Part shown: positions 16,857 to 25,278 of the stretch, piece by piece
Layout: every line of letters begins with the position of its first letter
Numbering within the stretch: the stretch's first letter is position 1
DNA from: a bacterium
GTDB taxonomy: Bacteria > Armatimonadota > Zipacnadia > Zipacnadales > UBA11051
DNA: 64,000 nt
NCBI GenBank assembly: GCA_030604405.1
Contig: JAUVVY010000001.1
Span: forward strand, 124,001-188,000
Direction: 5' to 3'
The notes under the pieces: model-generated
What the model was told of the DNA's origin: nothing
Seen by the model: the letters and a program-made list of their open reading frames with translations, nothing else
The model's database searches: none
Program-made: the position numbers and the translations under genes

Positions 16857-18716
16857 ATGCAGACATGTTGCATGAACTTGTTTGTTATATTGATAGGAGT
16901 GAGCGTGATGAGTATGAGTCAGGCCGGAGAGTTCGTTGATCTGGGCAAACCGGTGGTGCGGGCTATGGTGCTGGGACAGATGGTGGGGCCGGACGAAAAC
17001 GGCGAGATGACAAAGCTGTATTTCGACTTCAACCAGACCGCCCCGCTTTTCATCGTGCAAGTGGACCCTGTGTCCGGAGAGAGCAAACAGTACGACGCCG
17101 AAGAGGGAGGCGGCGCGTGGGGCTTCATCGTCGGGCCGGACAACAAGATTTACCTGGGCACGTGCGGTCACGGCGGCGGTCATGTGCTGCGTTTCGACCC
17201 GACCCAGCCGGACGTGGGAATTGAGGACCTCGGCAAGCCGTCGCAGAGCGAGTCCTACATCTGGCAATTCACCATTGGCAAGGACGCCAAGACGCTATAC
17301 GGATGCACCTACCCCCAGGCCAAAATCGTCTCGTACAACACGGAGACCGGGGAGATGCAGGACCACGGGCGGATGAGCGAGACTGAGATGTACTCCCGAA
17401 CCATCGCCACCGGCACAAACGGCTGGATTTATACCAGCGTGGGCTTCGCCAACTACGACATCATCGCCCTCAATCCTGAAACCGGCGAGCATCACTCGGC
17501 CACGACGGCTGAGCAAAGAGCAGATCCCACCGTCAAGCAAATGGGCACAACGGTGTACAACGGAGCGGATGGCCACGCGTACGGGAGAGTCGGCAAGCAG
17601 TGGCTGCGGCTGATTGACGGCAAGGGCGAACCTATCGAGAAGAACGAGAAAGCGGAGCCACTTCGGCACGTGCTTGCCGATGGGCGGGCGCTGGTAGGAG
17701 CCGACGTCAGCGGGACATACACGCTCGAGGAGCCCGAGACCGGCGAGAAGACCACAGGCCAGTTCACCTATGAGGGCGCGGGCTGCGCTCCATTCGTCGT
17801 CGGCGTGGGGCCGGACGGGTGCATATATGGCTCGACCGCGATGCCGCTTCTGCTTTTCCGCCATGATCCGGAGACGGGAGAAAACGAGGATCTGGGCAAC
17901 CCGACAGCCACAGATGGCGAGATATACTCAATGCACGCTTTGGACGGGCTGCTCTGGGTCTGCGCCTACGGCAGCGCGTACCTTTCCAGCTACGACCCGA
18001 CCAGGCCGTGGAACTTCGGCAGCGAAGCGGATAATAACCCGCGCAATTACGGTCCGATGGGCGATGGACACCTGCGGCCGCGGGCGATGATCGTCGGCCC
18101 CGACAAGACGCTCTACATCGGCAGCCACCCGGCCTACGGGACACTTGGCGGGGCAATGGGCGTGTTCGACACGACACAGGGCAAAGTCATCGAGAACTAT
18201 CGCAACATCGTGCAGAACCAGTCCATCTCGGCACTAGCCTACCACGAGCAGAGCGGGCTGGTGTTTGGGGGCAGCTACATCGTCGGCGGCGGTGGCGCAA
18301 CGGCCACCGAGAAGGAAGCGATGTTCTACGTGTGGGATCCGGTAAAGAAAGAGAAGATCGAAGAGTTCGTGGCCAACCCGGGCGACACCAACGTGGCCTC
18401 GATGACGATTGCGCGCGACAAGGTGTTCTTCGTCACCCTCCCCTCCAATGCCCTGATCGTTTACGACATAGCCGAGCGGAAGGTCATTGATACGCAGCAA
18501 ATCGAATTCGGCCCGGCGCTCGAAATATCCCTGGGCCTGCACACCGATGGGATGATCTACGGGTTGACAAACACGTCAGTAATAAAGATAGATCCGGCGA
18601 CCCACGAGATCAGCGAAGTCGCCGAGTACGACGGGGGCATCAACTGCGGCTGGGCGATGACTGATGAGGGCATCTACTTCGGCTCCGGCGTGCATCTAAT
18701 CAAGTACGAGTGGTAG
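16857..18716 (+). CDS. Secreted beta-propeller protein
   Basis: A 619-residue exported protein: the signal segment MQTCCMNLFVILIGVSVMSM is followed by A-G-E-F, then many strand pairs with G-P-D-x-x-I-Y-x-G and Y-D-P-x-T-G-E motifs, as in SMP-30/streptogramin-lyase-like or WD40-like propellers. I count about seven blade-like units. No catalytic motif is evident; such proteins often sense or bind carbohydrate outside the cell. ATG 16857 is favoured over upstream ATG 16809 by GGGAGAGGTG and because it puts the signal peptide at the N-terminus. It heads a four-gene + strand operon running to 21155. Confidence 0.7.
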   Translation: MQTCCMNLFVILIGVSVMSMSQAGEFVDLGKPVVRAMVLGQMVGPDENGEMTKLYFDFNQTAPLFIVQVDPVSGESKQYDAEEGGGAWGFIVGPDNKIYLGTCGHGGGHVLRFDPTQPDVGIEDLGKPSQSESYIWQFTIGKDAKTLYGCTYPQAKIVSYNTETGEMQDHGRMSETEMYSRTIATGTNGWIYTSVGFANYDIIALNPETGEHHSATTAEQRADPTVKQMGTTVYNGADGHAYGRVGKQWLRLIDGKGEPIEKNEKAEPLRHVLADGRALVGADVSGTYTLEEPETGEKTTGQFTYEGAGCAPFVVGVGPDGCIYGSTAMPLLLFRHDPETGENEDLGNPTATDGEIYSMHALDGLLWVCAYGSAYLSSYDPTRPWNFGSEADNNPRNYGPMGDGHLRPRAMIVGPDKTLYIGSHPAYGTLGGAMGVFDTTQGKVIENYRNIVQNQSISALAYHEQSGLVFGGSYIVGGGGATATEKEAMFYVWDPVKKEKIEEFVANPGDTNVASMTIARDKVFFVTLPSNALIVYDIAERKVIDTQQIEFGPALEISLGLHTDGMIYGLTNTSVIKIDPATHEISEVAEYDGGINCGWAMTDEGIYFGSGVHLIKYEW

Positions 18717-18735
18717 GCGCAGGAGGTTTGAACAC

Positions 18736-19425
18736 ATGATACTGATAGCCTCAATGGCGCGACCGGAAGAATACGAGAAGGGCACTATGCCTAATGCCCT
18801 GAAACGCAAATTCGAGGAGTTGACCGGCACGCCAGTGCTCATGCAGCACTACAGCCAGATCAATCCCAAGTTGGTGGCAAGCCTGCCGATTGACGCTATC
18901 TTCATCACCGGCTCAGGAGTACCGTGGCCCGAAGTGGACCCGAGGAAGCTCGACGGCCTCTACGATGTGATGATGAATAGCGACATTCCTGCCCACGGCT
19001 CGTGCGCAGGACATCAGCTTCTGGGATTCTTTTTCAACGCGGAGGATTTCCACACGGTGACGAAGCTCGATGACGAATTCGTGCGCAGGCTGCGTCCCGG
19101 CGAGCCGGTCAGCGTGTCCGAGAAGTATCCGGGCTGGTACTGTCAAAGCGGAATGTATGAGATAGAGATCATCCGCGAAGACCCGATATTCGCCGGCTTC
19201 GGCGATACCATAGTTGTGGATGAAGGGCATTTCTGCGAAGTCAAGACGCTGCCGCCGGACTTTGTCCATCTGGCCCGGGATGACAACTGCGAAATCCAGT
19301 GCATGAGGCACAAGCAGCGGCCGGTTTACGGAGCGCAGTTTCATGCCGAGGCGTGGACCGAGAACTACGAGGACGGCAAGAAGTTCATGGAAAACTTCTT
19401 CCGCATCGCCGGGCTGATCGACTAG
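18736..19425 (+). CDS. Class I glutamine-amidotransferase-like protein
   Basis: The 229 residues have the class I GATase layout: I-D-A-I-F-I-T-G-S-G near residue 53, the nucleophile elbow G-S-C90-A-G-H-Q-L-L, and the His-Glu pair in G-A-Q-F-H203-A-E205. No synthetase domain is fused, so it is probably a free-standing hydrolase such as the gamma-glutamyl or peptide-type GATases. AGGAGG precedes ATG 18736, and the gene lies 19 nt after the propeller gene. With the nitrilase gene next door it suggests handling of amide nitrogen, perhaps from amidated sugars or amino acids; that link is inference. Confidence 0.75.
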   Translation: MILIASMARPEEYEKGTMPNALKRKFEELTGTPVLMQHYSQINPKLVASLPIDAIFITGSGVPWPEVDPRKLDGLYDVMMNSDIPAHGSCAGHQLLGFFFNAEDFHTVTKLDDEFVRRLRPGEPVSVSEKYPGWYCQSGMYEIEIIREDPIFAGFGDTIVVDEGHFCEVKTLPPDFVHLARDDNCEIQCMRHKQRPVYGAQFHAEAWTENYEDGKKFMENFFRIAGLID

Positions 19426-19460
19426 CAGCAATGAGCGATAGCGGCAGGGGAGAATGAGAA

Positions 19461-20291
19461 ATGACAAGACTGGCTGTGGTGCAGACCGATTGTGTAGTCG
19501 GGGATGTGGCGGCCAACACCGCACAAGCCGTCGAGTTGCTCAAAGAGGCCGGTGCATCCGGGGCCGAGCTGGCTGTGCTGCCGGAATGTTTTTCGACCGG
19601 CTCGGGTAGTATGGCGGCCGAATCCGGATGCACAGAGCCTGTGCCAGGGCCTTGCAGCGAGGCGCTGTGTGCCACCGCCGCCGAGCAGAAGATGTGGATC
19701 GTGGCCGCAATAGCGGAGAAGATCGAAGAAGGTCTCTCCAATACCTCGCTGGTGATAGCTCCTGATGGCACGCTGGTGGCGAAATACCGCAAGCGCTTCC
19801 CGTATATGCAGGAGGCCGAGACGTTTATCCGTGGGAATGAGGGCCTGGTGGTGGACATGGGCTTTGTGACCGCCGGCATCACCATCTGCTACGACTACAT
19901 GTTTCCGGAGTACGTGCGAGCATTGGTCAACAGCGGGGCAAGACTGCTGGTGCACTCCACGGCATGGATCACGACCGACCTGTGTGAGGAGTGGAAATAC
20001 AATGCGTGGGAGATGTACCGGGCACAGTCCAGGACCCGCGCTGTAGAGAACGGCATCTTCCTGATGACCGCCAACCACGGTGGCAAGTATGATGATGACG
20101 ACATTCTGCGGCCGGTGGGGCGCTCGTGCATCATCGCGCCGTGGGGGGAGATACTGGCCGAAGTGGACATGGGAGCAGGCGTTGCGGTGGCCGAGGTTGA
20201 CTTCGCCGATATCGAGAAATGGGCGGCCGACGCTGCGCCATATCTGGAGGATTACCGTAAATATCCGGTGCCTGAGATACGCAAGGCATAG
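19461..20291 (+). CDS. Carbon-nitrogen hydrolase (nitrilase superfamily)
   Basis: A 276-residue nitrilase-superfamily enzyme with the full catalytic set: E42 in V-L-P-E-C-F, K111 in K-Y-R-K-R and C143 in I-T-I-C-Y-D-Y-M-F-P-E. The family hydrolyses amides, N-carbamoyl compounds or nitriles; the motif around C143 is closer to amidase/N-carbamoylputrescine-type members than to true nitrilases. AGGGGAG precedes ATG 19461 with good spacing, and the gene is 35 nt after the GATase-like gene. Cytoplasmic; exact substrate unknown. Confidence 0.85.
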   Translation: MTRLAVVQTDCVVGDVAANTAQAVELLKEAGASGAELAVLPECFSTGSGSMAAESGCTEPVPGPCSEALCATAAEQKMWIVAAIAEKIEEGLSNTSLVIAPDGTLVAKYRKRFPYMQEAETFIRGNEGLVVDMGFVTAGITICYDYMFPEYVRALVNSGARLLVHSTAWITTDLCEEWKYNAWEMYRAQSRTRAVENGIFLMTANHGGKYDDDDILRPVGRSCIIAPWGEILAEVDMGAGVAVAEVDFADIEKWAADAAPYLEDYRKYPVPEIRKA

Positions 20292-20327
20292 ACTGTCGGA
20301 GCATGGTACTGCGGAGTTGATAACACA

Positions 20328-21155
20328 GTGACCACGACTGAGAGCAAGTTCCCGATGACCAGGATCGGTGACCTGGAAGTCTCGCGCCTGATGTGCGGCA
20401 CCAACCCCTTTTTCGGGCATTCACACATCTCCAGGGCCCGCAGTGAATGGCTGAGGCGATACTTCACCACCGACCGCATCGTTGAGGTCATGCACGCGAT
20501 GGCCGAAGAGGGCATCAACGCAACCGTGTCCATGCAGAGCCAGGAAATGCGTGCGGCGCTGGACGGCCTGGAGCGAACCGGCTATGAAATGCACTGGATC
20601 GCCACACCGGGCGGAGCGAACCTGGACGAACTCAAAGAGGGAATACGACAAGCGGCCGACCTGGGCGCCGCCGTGTGCATGCCACACACCTCCTACACCG
20701 ACAGCCATTTGCAGGTAGCGGAAAACAGAATTGACGGAGCCGAACAGATATGTGAGCTGACCCGCGAGCTGGGCATGATCCCGGGCTGGTCCACCCACCG
20801 CCCGGAGGTCATTACGGTTACCGACGCCGCCGGCTATGACATGGAAGCCTACATCCAGCCCTTCAACTCCATTGGTTTCCTTTGCGCGGTGGAGACAGAC
20901 TGGATGGAGCGCGTCATCAACGGGACGCCGAAGACCGTAATCGCCATAAAGCCGCTGGCGGCGGGCCGCATCATGCCGCCGACGGGCCTGGGCTTTGTCT
21001 ATCAACACCTCGACCCGCGCCATACGGTCTGCATCGGCTGCATGAGCCCTGAGGAAGCCAGGGAAGATATCGCCCTGGCGCGGGCCTTCATCACCGGCGA
21101 AAGCCCCGACGTAGAACTGCAGAAAACAAGGTCGAAGAACACGCTGGAGCCTTGA
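20328..21155 (+). CDS. Aldo/keto-reductase-like barrel protein
   Basis: A 275-residue protein opening with M-T-R-I-G-D-L-E-V-S-R-L-M-C-G-T-N-P, the first strand typical of aldo/keto reductases, and ending with a G-C-M-S-P-E-E-A-R-E-D segment like the NADP-binding end of that family. The usual Asp-Tyr-Lys-His tetrad is not clear, and the middle is unusual, so it may be a non-reducing relative. The start is GTG 20328 with GGAG 12 nt upstream. It is the last gene of the propeller-GATase-nitrilase operon, 36 nt after the nitrilase gene. Confidence 0.6.
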   Translation: MTTTESKFPMTRIGDLEVSRLMCGTNPFFGHSHISRARSEWLRRYFTTDRIVEVMHAMAEEGINATVSMQSQEMRAALDGLERTGYEMHWIATPGGANLDELKEGIRQAADLGAAVCMPHTSYTDSHLQVAENRIDGAEQICELTRELGMIPGWSTHRPEVITVTDAAGYDMEAYIQPFNSIGFLCAVETDWMERVINGTPKTVIAIKPLAAGRIMPPTGLGFVYQHLDPRHTVCIGCMSPEEAREDIALARAFITGESPDVELQKTRSKNTLEP

Positions 21156-21300
21156 TGGGGTTGCGCTAGATTCTCTGCTATTCTTTCGTGCAGCTTTCGG
21201 AAACAAGGAGATCGGGCGGGAAGCGCGAATTGGTAAGTAGGAAGTCAGCTTTGTCCGGTTGGTTGGCACATTGATGGGCGAAATGCCTGGGGTATCTACC

Positions 21301-22413
21301 ATGACAAAGCATGCATCATGCAAATTGAGCACGTTGGCGACGCTGCTGGTTGTGCTGGCAGCTTGGTGCGGCACTATGTCGGGAGCGTGGGCTGACGCGC
21401 TTTATCCAGTCACCGACCTCGGCCCCGTCGGCAGCAGCACCTTCTACCCCTACGCCATCAACTCCTGGGAGCAGATAGTTGGATACGCCGGGGGTGCACA
21501 CTCTAAGGGCGCTTACTTGTGGGAAGACGGCTCCATCACGGGGCTTGGGAACTTGGGCGGCTATGATGACAGGGCCTATGGCATCAACTCGTCCGGCCAA
21601 GCGGTCGGGAAAGCGAAGAACGGAGACGGTAACTACCGCGCTTTTCTGTGGGAAGATGGCGAGGGGATGCAGGACATTGGCACCCTCGGAGGCGACGATG
21701 CCGCCGCACTTGCCATCAATGACGCAGGCCGGATCGTCGGGGACAGCTATATCACCGGGAATACTTACTGGCATGCTTGCCTGTGGGAAGGCACGACGAA
21801 AAAAGACCTCGGAACCCTCGCTGGCGGCAACACCAGCACCGCATTCGGCGTCAACCAGGCCGGGCAGATAGTCGGAGAGAGCAAATATGCCGGTGGCGGC
21901 GATTACTCCCGCGCCTTTTTGTGGGAAGACGATACGATGACCGACCTTGGCACCCTGGGAGGGACCGTGAGCAGGGCGTACGAAATCAACGCTCACCAGC
22001 AGGTGGTCGGATACAGCAGCGTGGGGACCGGCGCCCTTCACGCTTTCCTGTGGGATGCGGGCGAGATGACCGACCTCGGCACGCTCGGCGGCACCACGAG
22101 CATCGCATTCAGCATCAATGACGCCGGACAGGTGGTCGGGTACAGCTACAAGGCCGTTGGCGCTGCCGCCTTCATCTGGGACAGCACCAATGGCATGCGG
22201 GAGCTCAATGACTTGATACCCGAAGATTCGGGATGGACTCTGAACAACGCTCGGGCCATCAGCGAATCCGGATACATAGTCGGCTGGGGCTGGTCCGGCG
22301 GCGGCTCTGAGGACCACGGCTTCTTGGCGACACCCGAGCCGGGGACCACCGCGCTCGTGCTGCTGGGCCTGGGCCTGAGTGCCCTGGCGGCCAAGCTCCG
22401 CCGCCACAGATAG
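21301..22413 (+). CDS. HAF-repeat protein with PEP-CTERM anchor
   Basis: A 370-residue exported protein. After a signal segment (L-S-T-L-A-T-L-L-V-V-L-A-A-W ending S-G-A-W-A-D) come seven or so units of about 45 residues with A-F-L-W-E-D-G-x-M-x-D-L-G-T-L-G-G and A-x-x-I-N-x-x-G-Q-x-V-G, the HAF-repeat pattern. The C-terminus T-P-E-P-G-T-T-A-L-V-L-L-G-L-G-L with a final R-R-H-R is a PEP-CTERM sorting signal, removed by an exosortase. ATG 21301 is chosen because it leads straight into the signal peptide. No exosortase is in the window. Probable surface or matrix protein. Confidence 0.85.
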   Translation: MTKHASCKLSTLATLLVVLAAWCGTMSGAWADALYPVTDLGPVGSSTFYPYAINSWEQIVGYAGGAHSKGAYLWEDGSITGLGNLGGYDDRAYGINSSGQAVGKAKNGDGNYRAFLWEDGEGMQDIGTLGGDDAAALAINDAGRIVGDSYITGNTYWHACLWEGTTKKDLGTLAGGNTSTAFGVNQAGQIVGESKYAGGGDYSRAFLWEDDTMTDLGTLGGTVSRAYEINAHQQVVGYSSVGTGALHAFLWDAGEMTDLGTLGGTTSIAFSINDAGQVVGYSYKAVGAAAFIWDSTNGMRELNDLIPEDSGWTLNNARAISESGYIVGWGWSGGGSEDHGFLATPEPGTTALVLLGLGLSALAAKLRRHR

Positions 22414-22414
22414 A

Positions 22415-22442
22415 AAAGCGCGTGTCAGCAGACAAGCGCTTT
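22415..22442. terminator. Bidirectional terminator between converging genes
   Basis: AAAGCGC (22415-22421) pairs with GCGCTTT (22436-22442), and the inner TGTC/GACA adds four more pairs around an AGCA loop. It begins 2 nt after the HAF gene stop and lies before the end of the oppositely oriented pseudopilin gene, with A and T tracts flanking the stem on both sides, fitting use in both directions. Confidence 0.65.
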
Positions 22443-22472
22443 GACTCTCGCAGGTCTGTAGGGACGGATCTG

Positions 22473-23102
22473 CTACGGCGTCCAGTGCAGGCCGGCGGGA
22501 TTGTCCATCTGCCAGATGGACGAGGCCTCGTACCACTTGGCATGGCCGTCGAGAAAACCCACGTTGGTGCCCCCGTTGTGACGCATTCCGATACCCGACT
22601 GGCTGTTTGGCTCGCGGTCGGCCATGACCTGATAGCCGCGTCCGCCGGAGTTGAGATCGTTTGGCGTTGAGTCGGCCAGCAGGATCGTCTCGGCCGGATA
22701 GGGATACTCCGACAGCTTCCGGGCAATGTCGGTCGAGCGGTCCTCCATGTCGCGGTTCAGGCCGATCGAGAGCCAGCCACGCTGGTTCCACCGCTCGCCG
22801 TACACGCTTTCGTCGGCCGCTGAGGGACAGATGAAGACCTGGGTGTTGTGAACGTATGGCTGCAGGCAGGCAGGCCAGATGAGGTTGCTGGCCTTGTCGC
22901 GCGAAGCAATCAGCCGGCCGTCGTAGTCCTGGGCGTACATGAGCACGCCAAGGCTGAGCTGCTTGAGGTTGGAAAGGCACGCGGTCTGGCGCGACTTCTC
23001 CCGAGCGCGTGCAAATACGGGAAACAGGATCGCCGCCAGAATTGCGATGACGGCGATGACAACGAGAAGCTCGATGAGGGTGAAGCCGCGAGCTGCCTTC
23101 AT
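22473..23102 (-). CDS. Type IV pilin-like protein (DUF1559 pseudopilin)
   Basis: The 209 residues start M-K-A-A-R-G followed by [11 protein letters not shown], a type III (prepilin) signal cut after G6 with E at +5. The next stretch [14 protein letters not shown] and C-L-S-N-L-K-Q-L[12 protein letters not shown] is the DUF1559 pattern, and [13 protein letters not shown] gives the H-X9-DG signature. It would be processed by a prepilin peptidase and assembled in the inner membrane as part of a secretion pseudopilus or extracellular appendage. Its start overlaps the stop of the membrane-protein gene (ATGA). Confidence 0.9.
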   Translation of the reverse strand: MKAARGFTLIELLVVIAVIAILAAILFPVFARAREKSRQTACLSNLKQLSLGVLMYAQDYDGRLIASRDKASNLIWPACLQPYVHNTQVFICPSAADESVYGERWNQRGWLSIGLNRDMEDRSTDIARKLSEYPYPAETILLADSTPNDLNSGGRGYQVMADREPNSQSGIGMRHNGGTNVGFLDGHAKWYEASSIWQMDNPAGLHWTP

Positions 23103-23680
23103 TGTGAGATGTCCCGGGTGCCCGCAGGGTCATTCTTCGAGCCGCGCAGGCGATTCCAACCGCGGAGCATGCCCCAAGCCACCACGCCGCCAATGATGCC
23201 GAACGCGGCGTACAGGGCCAGCGTCGCCACAAGCGGCAGTCCGGCGCGGTTCAGTGGCACACCCGCCACAGTCAGAGCCAGCAGCTTGATAAGCAGCTTG
23301 GCGGTATGGCCCAGTACGCCGGCCGCAAGTATCAGCAAGCCGCGTGGGCTGCCGCTCCGTCCGAGGCCAAACGCCTCAATGACCCCCGCGCAGGCCAGCA
23401 CACCGGCGAACTTCATCGCGCCGAAGCCGCCAAGGCCCGCAGCCATCGCGCCGCCGCATACGGCAGTCGCCACAGCAAAGCCGGGCAGACGCCGGCAGCC
23501 GGCCAACACCAGCACCGGAATCCACAGCACAGCCGCATGGCCCGGCACACCCATGGGCGTCTTAATCACGCCTGCGGTGACAGCCAGCGCCAACGAAAAG
23601 CCGAGCAGGGCAGCCGCCTCACGCGCGAAGTCCTGCAGCTTGATGCGATCAGGTGTTGCGAGCGGTCTGTCTTCTGACAT
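23099..23680 (-). CDS. Multi-span membrane protein, ECF S-component-like
   Basis: A 193-residue protein with five or six hydrophobic segments ([79 protein letters not shown]). The spacing and the G-V-P-G-H-A-A motif after the first span recall substrate-binding S components of energy-coupling-factor transporters, but I cannot confirm it and no EcfA/EcfT genes are nearby. The C-terminus is short and polar. It is translationally coupled to the pseudopilin gene and preceded by a 170-bp gap holding an inverted repeat. Confidence 0.5.
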   Translation of the reverse strand: MSEDRPLATPDRIKLQDFAREAAALLGFSLALAVTAGVIKTPMGVPGHAAVLWIPVLVLAGCRRLPGFAVATAVCGGAMAAGLGGFGAMKFAGVLACAGVIEAFGLGRSGSPRGLLILAAGVLGHTAKLLIKLLALTVAGVPLNRAGLPLVATLALYAAFGIIGGVVAWGMLRGWNRLRGSKNDPAGTRDISQ

Positions 23681-23779
23681 CAGGTTGTGGTGCGTTCACT
23701 CCTCCCGCGGCCGGCATATCAACAAGGGTTAATTCGCCGGAGATGCTTCGTGTACCTCCTGCGCTACGTGCAGAGCATT

Positions 23780-23799
23780 CACGGGCTGGAAAGCCCGTG
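23780..23799. repeat. REP-like inverted repeat
   Basis: CACGGGCT (23780-23787), a GGAA loop, and AGCCCGTG (23792-23799) form a perfect 8-bp stem in the 171-bp gap between two minus-strand genes. There is no T run, so it is more like a repetitive extragenic palindrome than a terminator. Confidence 0.6.
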
Positions 23800-23851
23800 C
23801 CACGCGAAAATGGATTCTCCTGTAATTGTGCAAGACTCAGTAGCCATGCGC

Positions 23852-24412
23852 CTACCTGTAAACCGCTCGCGGCTGGCCCTGGTGGAACTTGACGCTGCCG
23901 TCGGCGCGCAGGTAATTGAAGGCCTTCTGAGTCTCCGAGTGCGGGCCCGGCTTGCCTCGCTCCAGGGCATCAGCCAGTAGCCACGTGTCAGGCGACGAAG
24001 CGCTGGTGACCACATGCTGATCCGGCATCCACTTCGGCCAGTCCACCCCGCCGCGGCTGAGATAGCTGTGGTACACATAAGGCGGCCCACCCACGGCTGC
24101 GCTGGTCGGGCAGAGTAACTGCTGGGCGGAAATACCGTGCGGCTCCAGCAGCGGCAGCAGCTCATCGTAAGTTGCCGCCGGCGTGCTGGTCAGCGGATAC
24201 GCCCCCTCGTAGTCCTCGGCATAGGCAGCCAGGGCACGGCCAACGTCGGCAAGGCGCTGTGCACAAACCTGCCGCGCGGTATCAATCGGCTCCGCCACCG
24301 GCTCGGCCGGCTGCTCCAGGCGGTTCTGCATACCGGTCCAAACTGCAATGGACACCGCAGCAAGCGCGGCCAGGACAATAGCGAGCCATCTCATAATCCA
24401 GTCACGCTTCAT
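23852..24412 (-). CDS. Pseudopilin-like protein with a plain membrane anchor
   Basis: A 186-residue protein with one N-terminal span (W-L-A-I-V-L-A-A-L-A-A-V-S-I-A-V-W) and a periplasmic-type domain. Its body tracks the DUF1559 pseudopilin at 22473-23102: C-A-Q-R-L-A-D-V-G-R-A-L-A-A-Y-A-E-D-Y-E against C-L-S-N-L-K-Q-L, then L-L-C-P-T-S-A, W-L-L-A-D-A and Y-L-R-A-D-G-S-V-K-F near the end. The prepilin motif G-F-T-L-I-E is missing, so it should not be cut or assembled like a pilin. ATG 24412 is favoured over upstream starts because it opens the basic-hydrophobic N-terminus. Confidence 0.6.
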   Translation of the reverse strand: MKRDWIMRWLAIVLAALAAVSIAVWTGMQNRLEQPAEPVAEPIDTARQVCAQRLADVGRALAAYAEDYEGAYPLTSTPAATYDELLPLLEPHGISAQQLLCPTSAAVGGPPYVYHSYLSRGGVDWPKWMPDQHVVTSASSPDTWLLADALERGKPGPHSETQKAFNYLRADGSVKFHQGQPRAVYR

Positions 24413-24445
24413 AACGTGTAACCTGCGCCCGTTCATCCGGAGCGG

Positions 24446-25276
24446 CTATTGGGCGCCGGCAACTTCGGCGGCCAGTGTTCGCAGGATAGGCCTGATGGCC
24501 AGAGGTGCCTGCATTCCCACAGCGCCGCCGGCGTTGAATTCCTCAAGCTGCATCTCCAGCCGGCCGCTGTCGGCGTTGTTGTGCATGCACTCGGCCAGCC
24601 ACAACAACCCTGCCTCACCATAGCCCCCGCAACAGTTGCCCGTGGGTCGGGCATCCTTGCCCGACTCATTGTGTGCGTTTATCAGTTCCACTTTCAGGCG
24701 TCCGCAAAAACCACGCATGCGCTTTGATCGCGCGGCGGCTATCTCGCGGCCCAGGTCGGTGTTGAGCAGTTCGGCGAGGGCGTCCTTCTTCGGCAGCCAC
24801 TCGTCCATCGCCAGGATAGTGCCTGCCAGCTCCTCGCCACGCCCGCTGCGGATGGTGATGAAGCGCCAGGTCGCCACCAGGCCGAAGTTGGCGTCGATCA
24901 GGTCCGCATCTCCAAGAATCAGGCTCTCCGTGGGGTGCTGCGGGGTATTGCTTCCGGCATGGGTCTCGATAGCAGAGGCAATCGCCTCGACGAAATCCGC
25001 CGGCAGATGATAGCGGGGAAGCAGCCGCCGGACTTCGGCCGCGCCGGCGTGGGCATGCTGACGGCCCGCATCTTTGCGTACGTCATGCAGCAGCGCGGCA
25101 AAGCGCACCACTTCCACGTCAGCGCCGACTCGCCGGGCCATCTGTGTTGCCAGGTTGACGACGCGCAGCGTGTGGTCATACGTATAGCCTGGCCAGTGAT
25201 AGCCCTCACGTCGGGCGGGCCAATTCTCTAATTTCTCTCTGACTAACTCATGCAACTCAGCGTAGATTTCGTCCAC
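24446..25276 (-). CDS. HD-domain phosphohydrolase
   Basis: A 276-residue protein with the HD pattern: H35 in Y-D-H-T-L-R-V, H64-D65 in A-L-L-H-D-V-R-K, a further H-x-H in R-Q-H-A-H-A-G-A, and D in G-D-A-D-L-I-D. The family uses two metals to hydrolyse phosphomonoesters or nucleotides. The C-terminal 90 residues are helical and of unknown role. The start is GTG 25276, two nucleotides after the TGA of the esterase gene, implying coupled translation. Cytoplasmic; substrate unknown. Confidence 0.78.
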   Translation of the reverse strand: MDEIYAELHELVREKLENWPARREGYHWPGYTYDHTLRVVNLATQMARRVGADVEVVRFAALLHDVRKDAGRQHAHAGAAEVRRLLPRYHLPADFVEAIASAIETHAGSNTPQHPTESLILGDADLIDANFGLVATWRFITIRSGRGEELAGTILAMDEWLPKKDALAELLNTDLGREIAAARSKRMRGFCGRLKVELINAHNESGKDARPTGNCCGGYGEAGLLWLAECMHNNADSGRLEMQLEEFNAGGAVGMQAPLAIRPILRTLAAEVAGAQ

Positions 25277-25278
25277 TG

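Noticed and set aside
21316-23232. A 638-codon minus-strand ORF opposite the HAF gene
   Set aside because: It is antisense to a clear HAF/PEP-CTERM gene and overlaps the pseudopilin in another frame; its product is low-complexity and resembles no family.
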